Source: Neobacillus sp. PS3-34 (GTDB taxonomy: Bacteria > Bacillota > Bacilli > Bacillales > Cytobacillaceae). Taken from it: a stretch of 64,000 nucleotides of DNA. The position numbers were made by a program, and so were the translations under genes. Below are positions 38,535 through 49,400 of the stretch, one piece after another. Position 1 is the stretch's first letter; every line of letters begins with the position of its first letter. The DNA lies in NCBI RefSeq assembly GCF_030915465.1, contig NZ_CP133267.1:3523001-3587000 (forward strand). Reading direction: 5' to 3'. The notes beneath the pieces are model-generated. The model was not told the DNA's origin and did no database searches. It saw only the letters and a list, made by a program, of their open reading frames with translations.

Positions 38535-38722
38535 AATAAGCGGAGTAATTCCTCTTAATTAAGAAATAGCACTGAAAATAGCTTAAATAGACGGAGAGAT
38601 TCCGACTATTGACTCAAAAAACGTGAAAATGGTTAATTTTGCTTTGCTTAATCGGAAAACCTCCGCTTATATACCCCGAACCGAGCTCTATTCTGCAGTC
38701 TAACCGGAAAATCTCCGCTTAT
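38535..38722. repeat. Four degenerate CGGAG...CTCCG palindromes
   Basis: Imperfect palindromes of about 22-26 bases at 38535, 38585, 38648 and 38700, with core (A)AGCGGA-N4-TTCC or its inverse CGGAAAA-CTCCGCTTAT. The last two are in opposite orientation to the first two. They are probably a dispersed intergenic repeat. They occupy the same gap as the MITE-like element. Confidence 0.65.
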
Positions 38723-38852
38723 TTTTAATAGCACTGGTTACTCAATTAATAATACACACACCCTCCAATAAGGATTTCATATCCTGTGATTTACTATCTG
38801 AATTAAGACAAAATAAGCAATTAAAATTTGCCCGAATGTTGATAAATCAATA

Positions 38853-38894
38853 AAAAACGCACTGTGAATTATATCTTGAATTCAAGTGCGTTTT
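38853..38894. repeat. Inverted repeat with AAAACGCACT arms
   Basis: AAAACGCACT and AGTGCGTTTT flank a 21-base loop that contains GAATT/GAATTC, giving a longer imperfect stem. A-run and T-run at the ends make it a possible bidirectional terminator for spoVB (- strand). Confidence 0.6.
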
Positions 38895-38927
38895 CATAGG
38901 TGTTTTATAATGTTTGCACCTCTAAAG

Positions 38928-38967
38928 TAAACCCGCTTAAAATTCGAAGCAGGGTTTATTTTTTTTT
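38928..38967 (+). terminator. Terminator-like hairpin beside spoVB
   Basis: TAAACCCGCTT...AAGCAGGGTTTA is followed by nine T's on the + strand. A related sequence (AAACCCCGCTTCAAATTCGA) occurs at 38041. With no + strand gene nearby, it may be a relic of a repeat. Confidence 0.55.
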
Positions 38968-38992
38968 GTAATTATTAGTTAAGGTCTGCCTA

Positions 38993-40555
38993 TCACCTGA
39001 AAGCCCATCTTGACAAAGGCTTGCCAATCCAGGGAATTCGGCTAATTTCGTCTTTTTTAATCAGCCCTAATAACAGGATTAGAATGAGGTAAAGTATCGA
39101 CATTACCGCTGTAGCCGATAGTACCCTGGTGGCCAGGTGCTCCTCAAGGAAAGTGTGCTCGAACAGCCAATAGCCAGCCAATCCTGACAAAATCATAACG
39201 AAAAAGCTTTTTAGGTATTCGCCTATGTAAAAAGAAAAGGAGATTTTCTTTAAGACGGTTGCAAAATGAAGGACGGTGACCAAAACAAAGCCCATGATAA
39301 TCCCTAAAGCTGCACCGTTAATTCCAAAAGCAGGCTGGGATGCAAGAAGAAAAATGACAGCTGTTTTCACGACTGCTCCAATCAGGCTGTTAATCATCGC
39401 AGCTCTTGCAAGATTCAAAGCCTGTAAAACTGCCTGTAACGGTCCTTGGTAATAATATAGCAGAAAAAAAGGAGCCATTAATCTGATAAACTGGGAACCG
39501 TTTTTGGAACCATACATAAGCTCCATTAATGGATCAGCAAGGACGTATAGAATAATCACTGCTAGTCCGCCTGTTAAAAATGAAAATTTTAATGCCTGTT
39601 GAAGGCGGTACTCAATCAGCTTCATATTATTTTTTGAATTAGCTTCACTGATGGCTGGTACAAGAGATGTTGCAAGTGAGTAGGTTACAAAGGATGGCAG
39701 CAGGAGCAATGGCATAGCAAATCCGGTTAAGGCACCATACTGCCTGGTAGCGGCTATCGCGGCTACACCGGCAAGTCCAAGGCTGTGTGAAACGACAATC
39801 GGTTCAAAGAACCAGGCGATTGAACCAATCAGCCTGCTGCCCGTAGTCGGAATGGCGATACTCATTAAGTCCTGGAAAGTCTGCTTGCCTGATTGTGCAT
39901 ATTGAAAAAAGTTCTTTCTTAATTTAAATTTCTTCTTTAATTTAAAGGCTGTCATTAAATAAATCAGTGAAACCAACTCTCCGATTACAGAAGATATCAT
40001 GGCAGCAGCAGCAGCGTATTCAATCCCGTACGGAAGAAAAGCTTTGGTCATGACTGCAATCAAGCAAATTCGGACTACCTGCTCAAGGGTTTGTGACACA
40101 GCGGCAGGCCTCATGTTTTGCCTTCCCTGGAAATACCCCCTCAAAACTGAGGAAATGGCGATAACCGGAACAACCGGTGCAATGGCCAGCAACGGATAAT
40201 ATGTCCTGGGATCAGTAAAGAGTGTTTTGGCTAGGTAGGGTGCTAGCAGAATGAGGGCTGGGGTGAAAATGAGCGATAAAGAAATGGTTGCAGCTAAGGA
40301 TACTACTAATATTTTTTTTATTTCAGCATGATCGCCCCTTGCTTCCGCCTCAGCCACATTTTTCGAAATGGCGACTGGAAGGCCTAACTGTGTAATGGTA
40401 ATGACGAGAATAAGAGTTGGAAAAGCCATCATATATAGCCCTACACCCTCTTCACCGATAAACCTGGCGATGACGATGCGATTAATAAATCCAAGCACCC
40501 TCGTAATCAACCCTGCTATAAGCAGGATGATTGTCCCCTTTAAAAATTTTGACAT
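38993..40555 (-). CDS. spoVB: Stage V sporulation protein B, MOP-family flippase
   Basis: A polytopic protein of 520 residues with about 14 helices, MATE/polysaccharide-transporter family, needed for spore cortex peptidoglycan, presumably by moving lipid II. It starts MSKFLKGTIILLIAGLITR; conserved segments include YFQGRQNMRP and YYQGPLQAVL. The opposite orientation to its neighbours and a probable sigma-E promoter (40599-40629) fit mother-cell expression. Confidence 0.94.
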   Translation of the reverse strand: MSKFLKGTIILLIAGLITRVLGFINRIVIARFIGEEGVGLYMMAFPTLILVITITQLGLPVAISKNVAEAEARGDHAEIKKILVVSLAATISLSLIFTPALILLAPYLAKTLFTDPRTYYPLLAIAPVVPVIAISSVLRGYFQGRQNMRPAAVSQTLEQVVRICLIAVMTKAFLPYGIEYAAAAAMISSVIGELVSLIYLMTAFKLKKKFKLRKNFFQYAQSGKQTFQDLMSIAIPTTGSRLIGSIAWFFEPIVVSHSLGLAGVAAIAATRQYGALTGFAMPLLLLPSFVTYSLATSLVPAISEANSKNNMKLIEYRLQQALKFSFLTGGLAVIILYVLADPLMELMYGSKNGSQFIRLMAPFFLLYYYQGPLQAVLQALNLARAAMINSLIGAVVKTAVIFLLASQPAFGINGAALGIIMGFVLVTVLHFATVLKKISFSFYIGEYLKSFFVMILSGLAGYWLFEHTFLEEHLATRVLSATAVMSILYLILILLLGLIKKDEISRIPWIGKPLSRWAFR

Positions 40556-40598
40556 TCGTTTCCCACCTTCTCAAAATAGTGGATATCATATACAATTA

Positions 40599-40629
40599 AC
40601 TATATGCAACATGGTGGACAAAGCATGAC
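40599..40629 (-). promoter_or_regulatory. Candidate sigma-E promoter of spoVB
   Basis: On the - strand, GTCATGCT (40629-40622) and CATATAGT (40606-40599) with a 15-base spacer resemble the sigma-E consensus. spoVB is a sigma-E gene in B. subtilis. The spacer is one base longer than usual. Confidence 0.45.
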
Positions 40630-40689
40630 AGAGAGGTTTACTTTTTGAAGGACAAAAATAAAGGGAAAATTGGCGAGGAGTGACTCATT

Positions 40690-40986
40690 ATGGATTCAGG
40701 CCATATTTATGACCATTATCGATTTATTGTAAGGCCTGCTTTGGAATCTAAGCTGGATGAATTCCGTATTCACGGATATGATTCTATCTCAGTAGAAGAA
40801 TTTTGGACTTTCCTGATCAGGAAAAAGTGGAAAAAAGCAAAGGAAGAGAAAAAGCTGTACGAAATAGTTCAAGAAATTCTTTCTGTAAAAGTTAGCGATT
40901 ACTTAAGCTATAACACGATAGAATCGTTGAAAAAATCAGATTTTTCACTCGATAACGAAGCGGAATTGAAAGAACTGTTGAAATAA
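40690..40986 (+). CDS. comN: Post-transcriptional regulator ComN (YrzD)
   Basis: A 98-residue mostly helical protein matching ComN, which promotes accumulation of comE mRNA at poles and septa in B. subtilis through DivIVA/MinJ. Recognised from the N-terminus (YDHYRFIVRPALESKLDEF), its length and its position between spoVB and secDF. There is an SD GGCGAGGAG upstream of ATG 40690. Confidence 0.88.
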   Translation: MDSGHIYDHYRFIVRPALESKLDEFRIHGYDSISVEEFWTFLIRKKWKKAKEEKKLYEIVQEILSVKVSDYLSYNTIESLKKSDFSLDNEAELKELLK

Positions 40987-41025
40987 AATTTCATTTAAAA
41001 AAGCCATTATTCTATTTTAAGGAAA

Positions 41026-41054
41026 TTGACAGCTTTTTCATCTTATTTCATAAT
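41026..41054 (+). promoter_or_regulatory. Sigma-A promoter of secDF
   Basis: TTGACA (41026-41031), a 17-base spacer and CATAAT (41049-41054): a near-consensus housekeeping promoter 72 bases before secDF. Confidence 0.78.
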
Positions 41055-41125
41055 GAAACCAATGACTTTTTAATATTTCAAGAAGTGAACAGCTTTGCTC
41101 TAAGCCTAAGGAGGAACAATACATA

Positions 41126-43390
41126 ATGGTTAAACGCAGTAGAATCGTAGCATTTTTACTGGTAGTCCTGTTGCTGGGAAGCACAATGGGTGTTACCACA
41201 AAAAACATTGTAAAACATATTAAGTTAGGTTTGGACCTGCAGGGCGGTTTTGAGGTCCTTTATGAAGTGAAGCCTGCAAAGAAAGGCCAGGTAATTGATA
41301 AAAACACTATGGCCAGTACAGCAGAAGCACTGGATAGGCGTATTAACGTACTTGGTGTAAGTGAGCCAAGCATCCAAATTGAAGGAAAAAACCGTATCCG
41401 CGTCCAGCTTGCTGGTGTTGAGGACCAAAATGAAGCAAGAAGGATTTTGTCTACACAGGCGAATCTTTCCTTCCGTGATGCCAATGACCGTCTGATGATG
41501 GATGGTACTGATTTGGCACAGAACGGTGCAAAACAGTCCTTTGACGAAAACGGAAAGCCAAGCGTTTCACTTAAGCTAAAAAGCGCGGACAAGTTCCGTA
41601 AAGTAACACAGGAAATTGTTAATATGGCACCAAATAATGTTCTCGTTATTTGGATGGATTATGTTAAGGGCAAGGATTCGTTTAAAACTGAAGTAGCAAA
41701 GAAAGATCCTAAATACTTATCAGCACCAACTGTTAAAGAAGTATTTAACCAAGATACCGTTTCGATTGTCGGGAACTTCACTGCCAAAGAAGCACAGACC
41801 CTTTCTTCACTGTTAAATGCGGGAGCTCTTCCTGTTAAATTAAATGAAATTTACTCTACATCTGTTGGTGCTAAATTTGGAACACAGGCACTTCATGATA
41901 CAGTTCTAGCAGGGATTATCGGTGTTTTAATTATCTATGCGTTTGTGATTTTTTATTACCGTTTTCCTGGATTTATCGCTACGATTTCATTGAGTATTTA
42001 TATTTATTTAATTTTATTGATTTTTGACTGGATGAATGGTGTTTTAACCCTTCCAGGAATAGCGGCCATTATACTCGGTATAGGTATGGCAGTTGATGCG
42101 AACATTATTACGTATGAACGGATTAAAGAAGAAATTAAAGTTGGAAAATCGATTAAATCCGCCTTCCAGGCTGGTGAAAAAAATGCGTTTACATCGATAC
42201 TTGATTCCAACCTGACAACGATTTTGACAGCGAGTGTATTATTCTTTTATGGGACAAGTTCTGTAAAAGGTTTTGCTACCATGCTTATTTTGAGTGTCGC
42301 AATGAGCTTTTTGACAGCAGTTTACGGATCACGCCTATTGCTCGGATTATGGGTAAACAGTCGTTTCTTTGATAAAAAACCTAGCTGGTTTGGCGTCAAG
42401 CAATCTGAAATTCACACTCTTTCAGAACATTTTGATACCCTTGATCTTCCAACTAGATTTGACAAGGTCGATTTTGCGAAAAAGAGAAAGCTCTTTTTCA
42501 TAGTTTCCGGAACTCTGATCACATTAGGTTTAATTATCTTGATTATTTTCCGTTTGAATCTGGCTATTGATTTTACTAGTGGTACTCGAGTTGAAGTCCA
42601 ATCTAAAACACCGCTTACCACAGAAGAATTAAAAAGTGCTTTTGAAAAACATGGGATGAAGACGGATGATATTGTTATTTCAGGAAAAAACAATGAAATA
42701 GGTGCAGCACGTTTTATTGGAGTTTTAAAGAAAAATGAGATTGCCCAATTAAAATCAGACTTTACAAAAGAATTCGGCATGGACCCAAGTATAAGTACTG
42801 TTTCACCAACTGTAGGAAAAGAGCTTGCAAAGAATGCAGTTATGGCACTTTTAATAGCATCAATTGGTATTATCATTTTCGTGTCCATTCGATTCGAAAT
42901 GTCTATGGCCATTGCCGCAATTGCTGCCATGCTTCATGACGCATTCTTTATGGTCGCTTTTTTCAGTATTACCAGATTAGAAGTGGATCTGAATTTCATA
43001 GCTGCTGTCTTAACGATCGTCGGTTATTCGATTCATGATACTATCGTTACATTTGACCGTGTCCGTGAAAACATGCATAAGAAAAAGCGTATTAAAACAT
43101 TCAAGGACATTACAGATATCGTAAACACAAGTATTCGTCAAACAATGACACGCTCCCTTAACACGGTACTAACTGTATTAATTACCGTTGTTGCGCTGAT
43201 GATATTTGGAAGCCATGCCATTAATAACTTTTCTATTGCTTTACTAGTTGGTCTTGTGGTTGGGGTGTATTCGTCTGTATTCGTCGCATCTTCATTATGG
43301 GTTGTCCTGAAAGGGAGAGAACTTAAGAATAAAGGCGTAATCAAAACGGAGAAGGAAAAGAAAGTATATTCTGATCAGCCTCAAGTTTAA
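41126..43390 (+). CDS. secDF: Fused protein translocase subunit SecDF
   Basis: An RND-family accessory of the Sec translocon using the proton gradient to pull preproteins; 754 residues, with SecD (1 to about 430) and SecF (about 445-754) fused as in Bacillus. SecD motifs are LGLDLQGGFEVLYEV and GIGMAVDANIITYERI. SecF motifs are LAIDFTSGTRVEV and VGYSIHDTIVTFDRVREN. Twelve helices are expected. SD AAGGAGGAAC precedes ATG 41126. The ORF is uninterrupted over 2.2 kb. Confidence 0.97.
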   Translation: MVKRSRIVAFLLVVLLLGSTMGVTTKNIVKHIKLGLDLQGGFEVLYEVKPAKKGQVIDKNTMASTAEALDRRINVLGVSEPSIQIEGKNRIRVQLAGVEDQNEARRILSTQANLSFRDANDRLMMDGTDLAQNGAKQSFDENGKPSVSLKLKSADKFRKVTQEIVNMAPNNVLVIWMDYVKGKDSFKTEVAKKDPKYLSAPTVKEVFNQDTVSIVGNFTAKEAQTLSSLLNAGALPVKLNEIYSTSVGAKFGTQALHDTVLAGIIGVLIIYAFVIFYYRFPGFIATISLSIYIYLILLIFDWMNGVLTLPGIAAIILGIGMAVDANIITYERIKEEIKVGKSIKSAFQAGEKNAFTSILDSNLTTILTASVLFFYGTSSVKGFATMLILSVAMSFLTAVYGSRLLLGLWVNSRFFDKKPSWFGVKQSEIHTLSEHFDTLDLPTRFDKVDFAKKRKLFFIVSGTLITLGLIILIIFRLNLAIDFTSGTRVEVQSKTPLTTEELKSAFEKHGMKTDDIVISGKNNEIGAARFIGVLKKNEIAQLKSDFTKEFGMDPSISTVSPTVGKELAKNAVMALLIASIGIIIFVSIRFEMSMAIAAIAAMLHDAFFMVAFFSITRLEVDLNFIAAVLTIVGYSIHDTIVTFDRVRENMHKKKRIKTFKDITDIVNTSIRQTMTRSLNTVLTVLITVVALMIFGSHAINNFSIALLVGLVVGVYSSVFVASSLWVVLKGRELKNKGVIKTEKEKKVYSDQPQV

Positions 43391-43401
43391 GATGCATAAG
43401 G

Positions 43402-43435
43402 AAAACCGCGGGAACGATTCCTGCGGTTTTTTTTT
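43402..43435 (+). terminator. Intrinsic terminator after secDF
   Basis: AAAACCGCGGGAA pairs with TTCCTGCGGTTTT around CGA, followed by more T's (nine in a row). Confidence 0.9.
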
Positions 43436-43519
43436 GCATTAATTACCGGGTCCTTCATTTTTCTTTCATTGAAAGCAGGTACGTGCTCCTGTATAATAAG
43501 AAAGCTGAGGGGTGAACGT

Positions 43520-45882
43520 ATGTTAAAGTCTAAAACAAGATGGATTGTTCGCCAATCCGATCAACAAAAAGTTAAAGCTCTTGAAAGTGAATTGAATATA
43601 GCGCCCGTAGTGGCATCGATGCTTGTAAATCGTGGATTGGATACCGTCGATTCTGCACGGTATTTTTTATTTGGACATAATGAATTCCATGATCCGTTTT
43701 TATTAAAAGACATGGACAAAGCCGTTTTGAGAATAAAGGATGCAATTGAAAAACAGGAACCTATTCTTGTATATGGTGATTATGACGCTGATGGTGTAAG
43801 CAGCACATCGGTTTTGATGATCACTTTGCGCGATTTGGGGGCAAATGTACAATTTTACATACCCAATCGATTTACTGAAGGATATGGGCCGAATGAAATG
43901 GCATTCAGGAATGCTGCCGAGAATGGCATTAAATTAATTATCACAGTCGACACAGGAATAGCTGCCGTTCACGAAGCAAATGTAGCAAAAGAGCTTGGAA
44001 CAGATTTAATTATTACGGATCACCATGAACCTGGTCCTGAATTGCCGGATGCCTTGGCAATCATTCATCCGAAACTGGAAGACAGCATGTATCCTTTTCG
44101 GGAGCTGGCAGGTGTTGGTGTAGCATTCAAGTTAGCCCATGCCCTATATGGAAATCTTCCAGAACATTTACTTGAGATTGCCGTCATAGGAACCATAGCC
44201 GATCTAGTCTCGCTTAAGGGTGAGAATCGACTAATAGCCAAAAAAGGAATTGAAAAGCTTAAAATCACACAAAATATTGGATTGAAAGCTATTTTCAAAA
44301 TGGCAGGCGTTGAGACGCAATCCATAAATGAAGAAACAATCGGATTCACTCTTGCACCGAGGATAAATGCGGTCGGCAGACTGGAAACGGCTGATCTTGC
44401 CGTTCATTTATTGCTGACAGATGATCCTTATGAAGCGCAAAGTTTGGCTGAGGAAATGGATGCATTGAATAAAGAAAGGCAAAAAATCGTCAACTCCATT
44501 ACTGCTGAGGCTATTGAGGAAGTCGAGAAGCATTTTCCTGCTGAAAGTAATAAGGTTCTTGTCATTGGCAGGGAAGGATGGAATGCTGGCGTAATCGGCA
44601 TAGTCGCCTCAAGGCTTGTTGATAAGTTTTACCGCCCAGTGATTGTTCTGAGCTTTGACAGCGAAAAAGGACTGGCCAAAGGGTCCGCACGAAGTATCAA
44701 TGGTTTTGATCTATTTAAAAATCTATCAACCTGCAGGGACATTTTGCCTCATTTTGGGGGGCATCCAATGGCGGCAGGAATGACCTTGAAGCTGGATGAT
44801 GTTTCAGAGTTAAGAGCCCGTTTAAACAGATTGGCAGATGAGCAGATGGCTCCAGAGGACTTTGTGCCAGTTACCTTGCTCGATAGTGAAATAGAACTTC
44901 AAAAAATTGATTTGCCTGTCCTGGAAGAAATGAGCCTTCTTGCACCTTTTGGAATGGACAACCCAAAACCAAAAATCCTGCTCAATAATGCGGAGATTTC
45001 CTCCATAAAGAAAATAGGCAGTGAACAGACCCATCTCAAATTATTAATGGCGAAAGAGGGGGCATCCCTTGACGGTATCGGTTTTGGAATGGGCCCGCTG
45101 GCTGACCATATTTCACCCTCCTCCAGTGTATCTGTGATTGGGGAGTTATCAATAAATGAGTGGAATAATATCCGTAAACCGCAAATTTTTATACAGGATA
45201 TGGCTGTTAATGAATGGCAGCTGTTTGACTTTCGGGGTGTCAAGAGACTTAATAAATTGGAAGAACTCGTTCCTGCTGAAAATCGGAAAAGCGTGGTTTT
45301 TAATACTAATCTTTTTCAAAAATTGGCGGACACACTATCCGGTGAAGTGATTCATATTCAAACCGTTGAAGAAGCACGCAAACTGGAAATAAACGATGCA
45401 AACCTTGTCCTCGTTGACATGCCGCCTGCAATTAAACTTCTTGAAACGTTAGTGAAGGACCGGGAACCATCAAGAATTTACGCTTTTTTATATAAAGAAA
45501 CAAGCGACTTTTTCAGTACCCTGCCGACAAGGGAGCATTTTAAATGGTTTTACGGATTTTTGTTGAAAAACGGCGATTTGATTTGAAGCGAAGCGGGGAT
45601 GACCTTGCTAAACATAGGGGCTGGTCCAAAGAAACAGTCGATTTTATGTCACAGGTGTTTTTTGAACTTGATTTTGTTACAATAAACAATGGATTTATAA
45701 CTATAAGTAATCAAACGCAAAAGCGTGACTTATCTGACTCAACAACCTACCAGTCCAAACAGGCGCAATATAGCCTCGAAAAAGAATTGCTATATTCTTC
45801 ATATCAGCAATTAAAGGGCTGGTTTGATAAAGTCATTCAAGAGTCAGCTGAACCTGAGGAGGCAATAGAAGAATGGATTTAA
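43520..45882 (+). CDS. recJ: Single-stranded-DNA exonuclease RecJ (one frameshift)
   Basis: A DHH-family 5'-3' exonuclease of about 787 residues for recombinational repair. The DHH-domain motifs are [18 protein letters not shown] and ITDHHEPGP; the DHHA1 motif is [16 protein letters not shown] 43520 has GAGGGGTGAA upstream. Near 45580 one T is missing (GATTTG for GATTTTG), changing the frame in the Bacillus-type C-terminal extension; [18 protein letters not shown] continues in the next frame. The stop overlaps apt. Confidence 0.94.
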
Positions 45883-46384
45883 AACAATTCATAACAATCG
45901 TACCCGACTGGCCAAAGCCAGGAATCAAATTTAAGGACATCACAACATTGATGGATAATGGTGATGCTTATAAATACGCGACAGACCAGATCGTCGCTTA
46001 TGCGCAAGAAAAAAACATTGATCTCGTTGTTGGCCTGAAGCACGCGGCTTTATTATTGGCTGCCCGGTTGCATACTCCCTTGGGAAGGGCTTTGCTCCTG
46101 TCCGCAAAGAAGGAAAGCTTCCACGTGAAACGGTAAAAGTAAACTATGGCCTTGAATATGGCTCGGATGTTTTAACCATCCACAAGGATGCAATTAAGCC
46201 AGGCCAGCGCGTTCTGATTACGGACGATTTGCTGGCAACCGGCGGAACAATTGAAGCGACAATTCAATTGGTGGAGGAATTGGGCGGTATTGTGGCAGGT
46301 ATAGCTTTTCTGATTGAGCTGTCCTATTTGGATGGAAGAAAAAAGCTGGATGGATATGATATCCTGACATTAATGCAATATTAA
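45873..46384 (+). CDS. apt: Adenine phosphoribosyltransferase Apt (one frameshift)
   Basis: Salvages adenine to AMP with PRPP; about 170 residues. N-terminal motif is [19 protein letters not shown]. The PRPP-binding loop is [20 protein letters not shown] is missing near 46034 (GGCCTGAAG where GGCCCTGAAG gives [10 protein letters not shown]). The downstream frame ends in [12 protein letters not shown] at TAA 46382-46384. Its ATG lies within the end of recJ. Confidence 0.94.
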
Positions 46385-46396
46385 GCTATGATGAAC

Positions 46397-46430
46397 GGGG
46401 GCACTCAATGAGCGGGTGCCCCCTTTATTT
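46397..46430 (+). terminator. Intrinsic terminator after apt
   Basis: GGGGGCAC pairs with GTGCCCCC around an 11-base loop, followed by TTTATTTAT. Confidence 0.8.
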
Positions 46431-46493
46431 ATACTTTTTTAATGCAAATTTCGACATTTTTTTTGGTAATCCATGAAAAATGTTGACAATCCC

Positions 46494-46522
46494 TTTACAT
46501 CTTGTCTTTTTTTTTCGATAAT
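46494..46522 (+). promoter_or_regulatory. Sigma-A promoter of relA
   Basis: TTTACA (46494-46499), a 17-base spacer and GATAAT (46517-46522), 160 bases before the gene. The 298-base apt-relA gap (46385-46682) holds the apt terminator, this promoter and an otherwise featureless leader. Confidence 0.65.
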
Positions 46523-46682
46523 AGTAACAATCATTCTAATTTATAAAAGATAATCAACATGGAACAGGTTGATCTTGGATGACATTTAATAGATTAATCA
46601 AAGGCTGCTTCAATGGATTTATTTTTCTTATTAAGGCCATTGTAAGTACCGGGAAAAATGACACGGAAATAAAGGTGATTTT

Positions 46683-48877
46683 ATGGCGAATGATCAGGTG
46701 CTAACCGCCGAGCAAGTCATCGACAAAACCAGAGCCTATTTAAACGATGAGAATGTTGAAATGGTAAAGAAGGCATATGAATTTGCCAGCGAGGCTCATC
46801 GTGAACAATATAGAAAATCAGGGGAGCCCTACATCATTCATCCCATTCAGGTAGCCGGAATACTAGCTGACCTGGAAATGGACCCTTCCACAGTAGCTGC
46901 CGGTTTTCTACATGATGTCGTTGAAGATACACAGGTTTCATTAAAAGATATTGAAACTGCCTTCAATGATGAAGTGGCTATGCTTGTCGATGGAGTGACG
47001 AAGTTAGGAAAAATTAAATATAAATCGCATGAAGAACAACAAGCTGAAAACCACAGGAAAATGTTTGTGGCAATGGCCCAGGATATAAGGGTCATATTGA
47101 TTAAGCTTGCCGACAGGCTTCATAACATGAGGACACTCAAGCATCTTCCGTTTGAAAAACAGCGGCGGATATCCAACGAAACACTGGAAATTTTTGCACC
47201 GCTGGCACATCGCCTCGGAATTTCAAAGATTAAGTGGGAATTGGAAGATACGGCTTTAAGATACTTAAATCCTCAGCAATACTACCGGATTGTAAACCTG
47301 ATGAAAAAGAAACGGGCTGAACGGGAGCAATATCTGGAAGACGTCATTGAAGAAGTCCGTGGAAGAATGGGCGAGGTTTCAATTAAGGCAGAGCTGTCAG
47401 GAAGACCTAAACATATATACAGCATCTACCGTAAAATGGTGCTGCAAAATAAACAGTTCACGGAAATCTATGATTTGCTTGCTGTCCGGATTGTGGTCAA
47501 CAGCATCAAAGACTGTTATGCCGTCTTGGGAATTATCCATACCTGCTGGAAACCAATGCCTGGACGTTTCAAGGATTATATCGCGATGCCAAAGCCCAAT
47601 ATGTACCAATCCCTGCATACGACCGTGATTGGCGCAAAGGGTGACCCTCTGGAGGTCCAGATTCGGACAACAGAAATGCACCGGATTGCTGAATTCGGTA
47701 TTGCTGCCCATTGGCGGATAAAGAAGGAAAAGCGATCAGTGACAGTTCTACATTTGAGCAAAAGCTGACATGGTTCAGAGAAATACTAGAATTTCAGAAT
47801 GATACAGCAAATGCTGAAGAATTTATGGAATCGTTAAAAATTGATTTATTTTCCGATATGGTGTTCGTTTTCACACCAAAAGGTGACGTAATTGAGCTGC
47901 CTTCCGGTTCTGTTCCTATCGATTTTGCATATCGAATTCACTCTGAAATAGGCAACAAAACCATTGGCTCCAAAGTGAACGGCAAAATGGTTACCCTTGA
48001 TTATACGCTGAAAACAGGGGATATCGTTGAAATTCTGACATCTAAGCATTCCTACGGACCCAGCCAGGATTGGCTGAAGCTTGCTCAAACCTCACAGGCT
48101 AAAAATAAAATCCGCCAATTTTTCAAAAAGCAGCGGCGCGATGAAAATGTTGATAAAGGTAAAGAGCTTGTCGAGAAGGAAATCCGTGCGATGGAGTTTG
48201 ATTTAAAAGAGATCATCACTCCTGAGAACATGAAACGAGTGGCGGAGAAGTTCAATTTCACAAACGAAGAAGATATGTATGCTGCGGTAGGGTACAATGG
48301 CATCACCGCTCTGCAGGTTGCAAACAGGCTGACCGAAAAGTGGCGGAAAAAGCGTGACCAGGAGCAGGAAGCAAGTATTGCGCAGGCAGTAACGGATTTA
48401 AAATCATTTGCACCTGTAAAAAAACGCGAATCTGGCGTCCGTGTATCAGGTATCGATAATTTGCTAATTCGCTTATCTAAATGCTGCAACCCTGTGCCGG
48501 GAGATGAAATTGTCGGATTTATCACGAAGGGAAGAGGGGTATCTGTGCACCGCTCGGATTGCCCGAATATCGATACAAATGAAGCACAGACGAGATTGAT
48601 CCCCGTTGAATGGGAAACATCCTTAAATGATCGCAAAGAATACAATGTTGATATCGAGATTAGCGGTTATGACAGACGAGGGCTTTTAAATGAGGTTCTG
48701 CAGGCGGTTAACGAGACGAAAACGAATATTTCAGCCGTTACAGGAAAATCCGACCGGAATAAGATGGCTACTATCATGATGTCGATTGCCATTCACAACG
48801 TAAATCATTTGCAGAAAGTGGTCGATCGTATTAAGCAGATCCCCGATATTTATTCTGTCCGCAGGATTATGAATTAA
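46683..48877 (+). CDS. relA: Bifunctional (p)ppGpp synthetase/hydrolase Rel (one frameshift)
   Basis: The stringent-response enzyme of about 731 residues. The N-terminal HD hydrolase domain has [10 protein letters not shown] and is intact, so hydrolysis is expected. The synthetase region includes [10 protein letters not shown] and [13 protein letters not shown], helical/zinc-finger ([12 protein letters not shown]) and ACT domains follow. One G is missing near 47713 (TGGCGG for TGGGCGG), which interrupts the synthetase end (AAHWADKEGK after correction). The gene is presumably intact. Confidence 0.95.
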
Positions 48878-48888
48878 GGAGTTTAAAA

Positions 48889-49331
48889 ATGAAAGTTGTT
48901 ATACAGCGCAGCAAAAGGGCAAGTGTCACAGTTGATGGTGAAATTATTGGTCAAATCAATCAAGGACTTGTCCTGTTAGTTGGTGTTACACATGATGATA
49001 CGGAAAAGGATATTGCTTTCTTAGCTGAAAAGATTGCGAATTTGCGTATCTTTGAGGATGAATCCGGTAAAATGAATTTGTCCTTATTGGATGTAGGCGG
49101 AGATATTCTATCTGTTTCGCAATTTACTTTATATGGTGATTGCCGTAAAGGAAGAAGGCGAATTTTATGGAAGCTGCGCGTCCCGAAGTGGCTGAAGGCA
49201 TTTATGAAGCGTTTAATGATCTTTTGCGCGAAAAGGGTTTAAAGGTTGAAACAGGCCGATTTGGAGAGATGATGGATGTACAGCTTGTCAATGACGGACC
49301 TGTTACGTTAATTATTGAAAGCCGCAGCTAA
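48889..49331 (+). CDS. dtd: D-aminoacyl-tRNA deacylase Dtd (one frameshift)
   Basis: Removes D-amino acids from mischarged tRNA; 147 residues after correction, the normal length. It begins [19 protein letters not shown], has the active-site motif [15 protein letters not shown] and the Gly-cisPro type loop in [12 protein letters not shown]. One C is missing near 49158 (AGGCG for AGGCCG). TAA is at 49329-49331. It is 11 bases after relA, as in other Bacillaceae. Confidence 0.95.
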
Positions 49332-49367
49332 ATTTGATATCACCTTCAGATTTTCCCAAGGCAGAAT

Positions 49368-49400
49368 AAAAGGCATGCACCAAGACGGTGCATGCCTTTT
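49368..49400 (+). terminator. Bidirectional terminator between dtd and yrvJ
   Basis: AAAAGGCATGCACC pairs perfectly with GGTGCATGCCTTTT around AGACG... loop bases; A- and T-runs are at the ends. It serves the convergent dtd and yrvJ genes. Confidence 0.9.
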
